Assembly (NCBI RefSeq): GCF_004307995.1
Contig: NZ_SIRE01000027.1
Coordinates: forward strand, 1-64,000
Source of the DNA: Paenibacillus thalictri
GTDB taxonomy: Bacteria; Bacillota; Bacilli; Paenibacillales; NBRC-103111
Length of the DNA: 64,000 nt
Direction of reading: 5' to 3'
Position numbers and translations under genes: made by a program
Notes under the pieces: model-generated
The model's input: the letters and a program-made list of their open reading frames with translations, nothing else
Told to the model about the DNA's origin: nothing
The model's database searches: none
Shown here: positions 1 to 6,567 of the stretch, in pieces
Layout of the letters: the number at the start of each line of letters is the position of its first letter
Numbering within the stretch: the first letter of the stretch is position 1

Positions 1-50
1 TAGGCACGCCGCCAGCGTTCGTCCTGAGCCAGGATCAAACTCTCCATTAA
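1..50 (-). rRNA. rrs: 16S ribosomal RNA, 5' end only
   Basis: Read on the minus strand this is the near-universal start of bacterial 16S rRNA: GAGTTTGATCCTGGCTCAG followed by GACGAACGCTGGCGGCGTGC. The mature 5' end should lie about eight bases before GAGTTTG, near position 50. Only about 50 of roughly 1,550 bases are present; the rest lies off the left edge. It implies an rRNA operon transcribed away from this window. Confidence 0.97.
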
Positions 51-112
51 GGTTTGTTTAATATAGCTCAATTCATTGCTGACTTGCTTGTTTTACATTC
101 ACTCGTTGTTCA

Positions 113-125
113 GTTTTCAAAGAGC
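113..125 (-). promoter_or_regulatory. rRNA leader boxA-like antitermination site
   Basis: On the minus strand GCTCTTTGAAAAC lies about 65 bases upstream of the mature 16S end. It matches the boxA-type element in Bacillus-group rRNA leaders, which recruits the Nus antitermination complex. Position and sequence fit; function is inferred. Confidence 0.7.
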
Positions 126-138
126 AAGACAGGTATAT

Positions 139-168
139 ATGTTATCACACCTTATCATGTCATTGCAA
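139..168 (-). promoter_or_regulatory. candidate rRNA operon promoter
   Basis: Minus strand -35 TTGCAA (163-168) and -10 TAACAT (139-144) with an 18-bp spacer, just upstream of the boxA site. The match is moderate. A second weaker -35-like TTGACG lies at 283-288. The rest of 169-525 holds an AT-rich leader and a 7-bp hairpin at 411-428, with no gene seen. Confidence 0.35.
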
Positions 169-525
169 GCATTTTTTATTCCAACAATTTGTTTCGTTAG
201 TTTAAAAGTGCTGCACACAAGATATTAATTTACCACATCTCTTACCTAAATTGCAAGTAGTAAATTTATCTTTTTTTCAAAGCGTCAAACTCGTTAGAGC
301 TTGTCCACAGCATCCTTGCTTGCCATCTTTCTCAGCGGCTTGTGCCGGGAATTAGAAATATATCATAAGCCCGGATAAAGCGCAAGCGGAAATTGCAAAA
401 AACTTTTTGGGACACGTCTTTACGTGTCTATAGCGATCTCTGAAAAGCCAAGCCCGGTATAAGCTCCCTCCTATTAATGCCTTCAAGGATGAGTGCGCTG
501 AAAACTTAATAAGTCTAATATTATG

Positions 526-553
526 AAAAAAGCAGGCGCCAAAAGCGCCTGCT
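526..553 (-). terminator. terminator of the IMPase-family gene
   Basis: Perfect 9-bp stem AGCAGGCGC / GCGCCTGCT with a 5-base loop, followed on the minus strand by a run of T. It sits 24 bases after the stop codon. Confidence 0.9.
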
Positions 554-576
554 CTGCCTTACCACGTGCATCCTTA

Positions 577-1434
577 TTAACCTGTGGCTTCGCCTTCACG
601 CAGCGCATCCAGCATTTCTTGGTGGATGTGCCCATTGGTCCCGACAACGTTGCGAACGGACAACGAATACGGATTGCCCAGCGTATCAGTGACTTTACCG
701 CCGGACTCCTGAATCATCAATGCGCCGGCGGCTATATCCCATGCGTTCAAGCCGATTTCCCAGAAGCCGTTCAACCGGCCGGCTGCCACATAAGCCATAT
801 GCAGCGCGGCGGAACCGGCGACACGAATATTGCGAACTTTAGGAGAAAGCTCCTGCAGCCCCTTCAGATTGACGGGGAGCGCGTAGCCGCGATCTGCAGG
901 CAGACCCGTAGCGATCAGACCTTCGATCAGCTTGGTTTGAGGCGCCACCGCCATCTTTTTGCCGCGGAGATAAGCGCCTTTGCCCTTTTCCGCTACAAAC
1001 ATCTCATCATGATTCGGATTGTAAACAACACCTACAATCACTTCACCTTTGATTGCAAGCGCAATCGACACCGAGAAGAACGGGAAACCGTGCACAAAGT
1101 TAGTAGTCCCGTCTAGGGGGTCCACAATCCACAGGAACTCGGCATCGCTCACTTCGGAAAGCGCCGCCGCCGAAGCCGCAGGTCCCGGCTCGACCCCTTC
1201 CTCGCCAAAAATCATATGGTCGGGAAAGTGGGTGAGAATTAATTTGCGGATCATCGTTTCTGCGCCTTTATCTATTTCCGTTACAAGGTCGTGAACCCCA
1301 TTTTTCGTATTCAGCTGGTTGTATTCCCCCAGCTTGCTCCGAATCCATTCACCGGCTTTCGCCGCAGCGCTAATAGCCACTGCCGTGTAGCTTTTGCTGC
1401 CTACGGAATAAGCCTGCGTTGTTTCATTTGCCAT
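577..1434 (-). CDS. suhB: inositol monophosphatase family protein
   Basis: A 285-residue Mg-dependent sugar/inositol phosphate phosphatase of the IMPase (SuhB) family, probably cytoplasmic. The metal-site signatures are present: GEE at 77-79, WIVDPLDGTTNF at 102-113 and WDIAAG at 232-237. The ATG at 1434 is chosen because AAAAGGG lies about nine bases upstream; an in-frame ATG at 1455 has no ribosome binding site. The physiological substrate cannot be told from sequence (myo-inositol-1-phosphate, or NADP-type or other sugar phosphates). It is monocistronic with its own terminator. A second, diverged IMPase paralogue lies at 48103-48930. Confidence 0.9.
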   Translation of the reverse strand: MANETTQAYSVGSKSYTAVAISAAAKAGEWIRSKLGEYNQLNTKNGVHDLVTEIDKGAETMIRKLILTHFPDHMIFGEEGVEPGPAASAAALSEVSDAEFLWIVDPLDGTTNFVHGFPFFSVSIALAIKGEVIVGVVYNPNHDEMFVAEKGKGAYLRGKKMAVAPQTKLIEGLIATGLPADRGYALPVNLKGLQELSPKVRNIRVAGSAALHMAYVAAGRLNGFWEIGLNAWDIAAGALMIQESGGKVTDTLGNPYSLSVRNVVGTNGHIHQEMLDALREGEATG

Positions 1435-1534
1435 GAAAATCAGCCCTTTTCGCAAACATATATAAATCTACCATAACGCTTTCGTGAGTATAATAGATTA
1501 TACGCCGGAAGCTCGCTGTAGTTTCGCTTTTTCC

Positions 1535-1563
1535 AAAAAACAGGCCTGTCCGGCAGGACAGGC
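1535..1563 (-). terminator. terminator of fabI
   Basis: 8-bp stem GCCTGTCC / GGACAGGC with a 4-base loop, followed on the minus strand by CTG and six T. It lies directly after the fabI stop. Confidence 0.9.
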
Positions 1564-1577
1564 TAATGAAACTGCTT

Positions 1578-2348
1578 CTACACGCCAACTATATGATACC
1601 CATTATCCACGTAAATCACTTCACCGGTAATTCCTCTGGAGAAGTGGCTCATCAGGAACATTGCCGTATCGCCCACTTCCGCCGTCTCCGTGGTACGGCG
1701 CAGCGGCGCCTTTTCCTCAACTTGCCTTAAGATTGAATTGAAGTCCTTAATTCCTTTGGCCGCCAATGTCCGAATCGGACCTGCCGAAATCGCGTTCACA
1801 CGAATATTGTATTGGCCCAAATCGTTGGCCAAGTAACGCACACTCGCTTCCAGCGCCGCTTTGGCAACTCCCATTACGTTATAATTTTTCATAGCGCGCT
1901 CTGCGCCAAGATAAGTCATCGTCATGATGCTACCGCCTTCGGTCATAAGCGGATATATTTTATTCGTTACCGCGGTCAGCGAATAAGCGCTGATATCGTG
2001 GGCAAGCGCAAATCCGGCGCGGGAAGTGTCTGCGAACAAGCCTTCAAGCTCTTCCGTTTTGGCAAAAGCTATGCTGTGCACGTACCCGTGCAGCACGCCA
2101 AAATGTTCCTTCAGCGCTGCGGCAAGCGTATCGATTTCCTCATCCACCGTCACGTTGCACGGCAGCAGCAGGCTGCCCGGGATTGTATCCGCCAATTTGC
2201 GGACACGCTCTTCCACCCGTTCGTTCTCGTAAGTGAAAGCCAGCCGCGCGCCTTGGCTTGCAAGCGATTGCGCAATTGCCCAGGCGATGCTCCGATCGTT
2301 CGCTACGCCCATGACAAGAATATTTTTACCTGATAAAATTTGGCTCAT
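1578..2348 (-). CDS. fabI: enoyl-[acyl-carrier-protein] reductase (NADH), FabI type
   Basis: Reduces trans-2-enoyl-ACP in the last step of each type II fatty-acid elongation cycle. The 256-residue protein is a short-chain dehydrogenase fold with the atypical FabI nucleotide motif near residue 14 (GVANDRSIAW). Active-site residues are Tyr146, Tyr156 and Lys163, with the FabI Y-x6-K spacing. ATG 2348 has GAGAGGGGA about ten bases upstream; a TTG two codons earlier is the alternative. A weak promoter (TTGAAA, 17 bp, TACTTT, about 2406-2434) may overlap the uvsE stop. FabI is the classic triclosan target. Confidence 0.96.
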   Translation of the reverse strand: MSQILSGKNILVMGVANDRSIAWAIAQSLASQGARLAFTYENERVEERVRKLADTIPGSLLLPCNVTVDEEIDTLAAALKEHFGVLHGYVHSIAFAKTEELEGLFADTSRAGFALAHDISAYSLTAVTNKIYPLMTEGGSIMTMTYLGAERAMKNYNVMGVAKAALEASVRYLANDLGQYNIRVNAISAGPIRTLAAKGIKDFNSILRQVEEKAPLRRTTETAEVGDTAMFLMSHFSRGITGEVIYVDNGYHIVGV

Positions 2349-2430
2349 TGGCAACTTGTCCCCTCTCCCGAAATGGTACGGCCGTCAAGGCCTTCCCCAA
2401 CTTCCAAAGTACCCGATTTTTCAGAATATT

Positions 2431-3420
2431 TCAAGTCATGAGCTCGAAAGAAGCTTGGTCAATCTCTCTAACGCCGGATTCCCCCTGAATGTCCTCCATC
2501 AGACGAAAAAGCGCCTTGTCCTTCATCTTCGCTTCGATCATTACGTCCAGTTCGGGAGTTAGCTCAGCAATCGAACGAAGGAAATCCATCAACGCCGGAA
2601 GTTCGATATAATCGGCATGTCCGCGGATGTTGCGTTCATCTTTAGGGCTGGATACGTGTATTTTCGGAGGCAATAAGATGTTATCTTCAGGTCTTGATGC
2701 GGTTTCCCATGTTTTCAGAATTCGCGGCCACAACTCGTCGGCCCGCTCCCCTTCATTGTTGACCTGATGATGGTGAATATCCAATACCATAGGAGCGCCT
2801 ACCTGCTCGCATAAAGCCAGCGTTTCGGCGGCATTAAACGTCTTGTCGTCGTTTTCCAGCGTGATCCTGCTTTTAATCGACTCGGGCAAAGCTGCAAATT
2901 GGCGGATAAACCGCCGGCCGGCTGTTTCCTTGCTGCCATAAGCGCCGCCGATATGAATATTGCACTTGGCCCTTTCATCCAATCCCATCGCCTCAAGCAT
3001 CTGCACATGCCTGTCCAAGTCGGCAACCGAACTTCTCAGCACATCTTCTCGCGGGGTGCTCAGCACCGTAAAATGATCGGGATGAAAACTGACTCTCATC
3101 GCATGGGTGCGCACATAGTCCCCGATTTCGGCGAAGTCCGGCGCCAGCACGCCGGAAATAGGATTCCATCCCTCCAATAAATCGTGCCCGATTAGAGGAA
3201 CCAGCTTCGAAGAGAAACGGTACATATGAATGTCGTGGGCCCGATTATGGCGCAGCAGACGCAGCGTATTATGAAGGTTTTCCGCGGCGATACGTTCCAA
3301 TTTGCGAGTGGCCGCTTCCCGGTCCAGCAGCTTGGCAAAATGGGTTGCGGTCATCGTTTTGGAAGGCGAAGCGTTCTCCACCACCATGGACATGGCCACG
3401 TAGCCCAATCGCACAATCAT
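2431..3420 (-). CDS. uvsE: UV DNA damage repair endonuclease UvsE
   Basis: A 329-residue UVDE-family endonuclease that nicks DNA immediately 5' of UV photoproducts, starting an excision-repair route independent of UvrABC. The TIM-barrel metal residues are evident in SFHPDHF, NIHIGGAYGSK, RITLENDDK, LDIHHHQVN and a C-terminal IEAKMKDKA segment. Length agrees with bacterial UvsE (about 300-330). The ATG has GGGAGG eight bases upstream. In spore formers this enzyme supports outgrowth after UV, though nothing here shows sporulation control. The stop lies about 80 bases upstream of fabI on the same strand. Confidence 0.95.
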   Translation of the reverse strand: MIVRLGYVAMSMVVENASPSKTMTATHFAKLLDREAATRKLERIAAENLHNTLRLLRHNRAHDIHMYRFSSKLVPLIGHDLLEGWNPISGVLAPDFAEIGDYVRTHAMRVSFHPDHFTVLSTPREDVLRSSVADLDRHVQMLEAMGLDERAKCNIHIGGAYGSKETAGRRFIRQFAALPESIKSRITLENDDKTFNAAETLALCEQVGAPMVLDIHHHQVNNEGERADELWPRILKTWETASRPEDNILLPPKIHVSSPKDERNIRGHADYIELPALMDFLRSIAELTPELDVMIEAKMKDKALFRLMEDIQGESGVREIDQASFELMT

Positions 3421-3473
3421 TTTTTCTACCTCCCGCAGTTAATCTTATCCGTATCCGTAGCTTCCCCAAAAAA

Positions 3474-3500
3474 GCAAAAACCCTTCACCAATGTGAAGGG
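3474..3500 (-). terminator. terminator after the small gene downstream of ddl
   Basis: Perfect 8-bp stem CCCTTCAC / GTGAAGGG with a 4-base loop, followed on the minus strand by five T. It separates the ddl group from uvsE. Confidence 0.9.
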
Positions 3501-3539
3501 CCGGTTAAAAAATATCGAAACATAAGTGCTTCATTCAGT

Positions 3540-3857
3540 TCAGGAACGCTCGCCAAAAAACATTTCGTGTGCCAACGCGGTTTGAACGGCCGCTTCCTGT
3601 TCTGTCAGCTTGCGGACCAGTTCCATCTCTACCTGGGTCACTTCTTCGCCTTGAAAATTGATTTCGGCGATGGACGCCAGTATTTTCACAATAGCCACCG
3701 CTTGATTCTCCGGGTTATAAGCAATGACTTTCTGGCCTGTCGGGTATACCCGGAAGCCGCTTTTCACCATTTTGCCGCGGCCGTACTCCAGCAGCTCATA
3801 CAACTCTTGGGACGACTTAAACTTACAGACGGAGTTAAACTCGGTTTGAAATCCCAT
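3540..3857 (-). CDS. small conserved protein, function unknown (possibly DUF2584-like)
   Basis: A 105-residue soluble protein beginning MGFQTEFNSV. ATG 3857 is chosen because GTGGAGGTGG precedes it at good spacing. The middle (KSGFRVYPTG ... AVAIVKI) faintly resembles the DUF2584 family of Firmicutes; this is recalled similarity, not a search result. The C-terminal third is a predicted helix rich in Glu and Gln. It starts 34 bases after the ddl stop, so it is probably cotranscribed with ddl and ends at the terminator at 3474-3500. No catalytic motif is visible. Confidence 0.7.
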   Translation of the reverse strand: MGFQTEFNSVCKFKSSQELYELLEYGRGKMVKSGFRVYPTGQKVIAYNPENQAVAIVKILASIAEINFQGEEVTQVEMELVRKLTEQEAAVQTALAHEMFFGERS

Positions 3858-3891
3858 TGTTCCACCTCCACTAGTGTGATGTGTGCCTCCA

Positions 3892-5007
3892 CTATTCTTC
3901 GTCAAATGAATACCGGATAGCCTGTTTATCGGCATGACGCCGGATCGCAAGTGTGATGAGATCGTTCAGCAGCTCCGCGTACGATTTACCGGTTTCCTTC
4001 CAAAGCAGCGGGTACATGCTGAAAGGCGTAAAACCCGGCATCGTATTGATTTCATTAATAAAGATGCGGCTGCCATCCTTGGTCAGGAAAAAGTCGACAC
4101 GCGACAATCCGCTGCCGTCGATGGCCTGGAACGCGCGAATCGCCATCTCACGGATTTCCTCGGCCAGTTCGGACGGAATTTCCGCAGGGATAATCATCGC
4201 GGATTTGCCGTCGATATATTTTGCCTTATAATCGTAAAAATCATTGGAGGAGACGATTTCGCCAGGTACCGACGCGGACGGATCTTCGTTGCCCAAGACG
4301 CTGATTTCAATCTCTCTTGCGTCCACAAATTCTTCTACGATGACTTTCCGGTCATATTGGAAAGCGAAAGCGATCGCTTTCACCAGTTCATCCCGGTTAT
4401 TCGCTTTGCTGATGCCTACACTGGAGCCTAGATTAGCCGGTTTGACAAAACATGGATAACCGATAGTGATCTCGATTTCCATCAGGAAAAAGGCGTTGTC
4501 TTTTTCCCATTGGGGTTTTGTAAAATGCCGGAACAAACATTGGGGCAGCCCTTCTTGGGCAAATATTTTTTTCATCATAACCTTATCCATCCCGACTGCG
4601 GAAGCGAGCACACCGGCCCCGACGTAAGGGATGTTGGCTATTTCCAGCAAACCTTGAATCGTTCCGTCTTCGCCAAACGTGCCGTGAAGCAGCGGAAATA
4701 CGACGTCGATCGGTTTGGCGGCGGCTGTGCCGTCCGCTTGCTGCACATGGCCAAAAAACGGCTGAAGAGCCGACGTGCCCGCCGCTTTGGCCGCGGATTG
4801 ATGCGAAGTCAGCTGGAGCTTGTTTTCCACAGGGCCGGACAATAAGGCGCCCGAGCTCCATTCGCCCTGTTTGGTAATATAGAAGGGCACGATCTCGTAT
4901 TTGGAGAAATCGAAAGCTTTAATGACCGCAAGCGCTGTTTGCAGCGAAACGTCGTGTTCCCCCGATTTGCCTCCGTAAATGAGACCTACCCGAATTTTCT
5001 CGCTCAT
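3892..5007 (-). CDS. ddl: D-alanine--D-alanine ligase
   Basis: ATP-grasp ligase (371 residues) that joins two D-alanines for the peptidoglycan stem. Visible landmarks are the N-terminal GGKSGEHDVSL, the PYVGAGVLASAVGMDKVMMK substrate region, the ATP-grasp lysine segment CFVKPANLGSSVGISK, and the C-terminal metal site VDFFLTKDG ... FINEINTMPGFT. The Y of PYVGAGVLAS places it among D-Ala-D-Ala rather than D-Ala-D-Lac enzymes; that is inference from the family. ATG 5007 follows GGAGG at five bases. It is followed closely by the small gene at 3540-3857. Confidence 0.97.
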   Translation of the reverse strand: MSEKIRVGLIYGGKSGEHDVSLQTALAVIKAFDFSKYEIVPFYITKQGEWSSGALLSGPVENKLQLTSHQSAAKAAGTSALQPFFGHVQQADGTAAAKPIDVVFPLLHGTFGEDGTIQGLLEIANIPYVGAGVLASAVGMDKVMMKKIFAQEGLPQCLFRHFTKPQWEKDNAFFLMEIEITIGYPCFVKPANLGSSVGISKANNRDELVKAIAFAFQYDRKVIVEEFVDAREIEISVLGNEDPSASVPGEIVSSNDFYDYKAKYIDGKSAMIIPAEIPSELAEEIREMAIRAFQAIDGSGLSRVDFFLTKDGSRIFINEINTMPGFTPFSMYPLLWKETGKSYAELLNDLITLAIRRHADKQAIRYSFDEE

Positions 5008-5044
5008 AATAACCTCCATCATCCATAATATCCGTTTTAAGTGA

Positions 5045-5098
5045 GTTCAAAAAGCCGGCTTTCAGCATCAAGAGACTATTAAATTCCGCTATTTGAAC
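5045..5098. repeat. short inverted-repeat element, copy A
   Basis: Begins GTTCAAAAAG and ends TTTGAAC, giving a terminal inverted repeat of about 7 bp around 54 bp. Its first 24 bases match copy B (6217-6264) with two substitutions and one gap, in the same orientation. Copies A and B lie on either side of the amidase-domain gene. No coding content. Confidence 0.55.
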
Positions 5099-5171
5099 AC
5101 CTATTTGCAGCGCATATTCCCCGTCCGCCGAAGCATCCTATATTAGGTCAACTTGTTAAACTGCAAGTACC

Positions 5172-6191
5172 TTAGGAATCGACGATGTGTAAAAAACGGT
5201 AACGGGTGCGCGGCGTCCATGCCGGAGAATCTATGTATTGCCAATACCGGTGCTGGCTGCTAACCGTATGGGCATTGACCAGCGGCATCCCGTTCGGGTC
5301 AAACGCCGTTACGATGGTGCTGTGCTGGAAACGTCCGCTGCCATCCCAATCGTATACGATCACATCCCCATAGGTGAGCTGCCAAGGCGACTCGACCTCA
5401 ACAGCGCGCAGACCGCTGCGGGAAGCGGTCAGATACCATTGAAAGCTGTTGGACACAGCCCAACTGAAGCTCCAAAGTTCCTGCCCTTGTATCCTGCCTT
5501 TGTACCACCAGCCGACATTCCTTTTTCCAGTATAGTTCATGGGGGCCCCGCCTGCAAAGAGGCATTGGGATATAAAGCTGGTGCAATCCACTTCAAATGT
5601 GGTATAAGCCGGGTTATTGCCGTTCCACCACCTGTCAGCGTATTGTACGGCCTTGGTGCGATCGTAAACGTAGCGATGAAGCACCGAATCGGGGAGACGC
5701 AGCAGTTCGTGATTTAGGTAAGGCACGGAAGGGATACTCATCATTTCAAATTCGTCGGGATCCTCGGCCAGCAGCATGCCGGGGCCGGAGTCCGATTGCA
5801 GCGTAAACCCGCGTTCAGCGGCGGTATCCTGTATTCTTGTAATATGCCAATGCTCGTTTCTGCGCTGCAGTTCGAGCCGTTGAAGCTCAATCCGCTGCTC
5901 GCTCTGCTCCTGACCTCGGATGTGCGCAACGATGGTCCTCTTAAGAGCTATGTCGGCAACGACACGGTCCGGCTGTTCGTCGGCCCTGACGATCCTAAGC
6001 CTGGTTTCATTTTTAACCGGAGTCGACCGCCGCTCTTCGTCATTGGTTTGAAGCTGCAGCAGCCGGTTTTGCCGATCCTGCAAAAAAGCCGCATCTTCAA
6101 CATGCGGCGCAAGCGGATCGATGGAATAATCGATTTCCATCTGATTTTTATAATGCACATAATCGTAAATGTATGTTTTCCATGCTTTCAC
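5172..6191 (-). CDS. amidase-domain protein (Amidase_6 family)
   Basis: A 339-residue protein whose C-terminal half (about 170-335) resembles the Amidase_6 fold, an NlpC/P60-like putative cell-wall hydrolase domain. Candidate catalytic residues are Cys203 in DCTSFISQC and His290 in RFQHSTIV. Trp-rich stretches (RWWNGNNP, VGWWYKG) are usual for this family. The N-terminal half is charged and has no signal peptide, so export is not evident. The GTG start at 6191 is set by AAGGAGG eight bases upstream; no better ATG exists. The gene stands alone and is flanked by the paired repeats at 5045-5098 and 6217-6264. Substrate unknown. Confidence 0.75.
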   Translation of the reverse strand: MKAWKTYIYDYVHYKNQMEIDYSIDPLAPHVEDAAFLQDRQNRLLQLQTNDEERRSTPVKNETRLRIVRADEQPDRVVADIALKRTIVAHIRGQEQSEQRIELQRLELQRRNEHWHITRIQDTAAERGFTLQSDSGPGMLLAEDPDEFEMMSIPSVPYLNHELLRLPDSVLHRYVYDRTKAVQYADRWWNGNNPAYTTFEVDCTSFISQCLFAGGAPMNYTGKRNVGWWYKGRIQGQELWSFSWAVSNSFQWYLTASRSGLRAVEVESPWQLTYGDVIVYDWDGSGRFQHSTIVTAFDPNGMPLVNAHTVSSQHRYWQYIDSPAWTPRTRYRFLHIVDS

Positions 6192-6216
6192 CAGCTTGAC
6201 CTCCTTAAAAGTGCGT

Positions 6217-6264
6217 GTTCAAAAAGTCAGCTTTTCAGCAGAAGGTTGCAAGAACCTTTTGAAC
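6217..6264. repeat. short inverted-repeat element, copy B
   Basis: 48 bp from GTTCAAAA to TTTTGAAC (8-bp terminal inverted repeat) with an inner AAGGTT / AACCTT hairpin. Nearly the same left half as copy A at 5045-5098, same orientation. A weaker relative of its left end (TTGTTCAAAAAATC) is seen near 57408. Confidence 0.55.
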
Positions 6265-6395
6265 AACATCTAAAAAAAGGCGCATGAAAGCTGTAAAGGC
6301 GAGCTCCTCGCCAACCGGGATGCCTGCACTCGCAATGAACATGCGTTTTGCAACAATTATATGAAGCGATACGCGTAAAAATGAGCGAAATGTTC

Positions 6396-6424
6396 TTTAC
6401 GCGCCATGCTCGAACATGTATACT
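6396..6424 (+). promoter_or_regulatory. acnA promoter
   Basis: -35 TTTACG (6396-6401), 17-bp spacer, -10 TATACT (6419-6424). Transcription would start near 6431, leaving a leader of about 135 bases before acnA. Confidence 0.65.
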
Positions 6425-6451
6425 AAAGGTATAGTCGGATTTTGAAATCAG

Positions 6452-6468
6452 GTTTCATTCCGTGAAAC
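6452..6468 (+). promoter_or_regulatory. palindromic operator candidate in the acnA leader
   Basis: Perfect inverted repeat GTTTCA-N5-TGAAAC, about 20-40 bases downstream of the predicted start site, a position suited to repression. The same 17-bp pattern occurs upstream of the IclR gene at 17780-17796. No CcpC-type site (ATAA-N7-TTAT) was recognised. Confidence 0.45.
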
Positions 6469-6567
6469 AACTGACTTATTGCTTCATCAAGAACTTAACT
6501 TGAGGGTGCATCGTGCAAGACAACCAGTTGCGGCTGGTTTAATTCGTTCAAGGAGGTAACACAAGCA

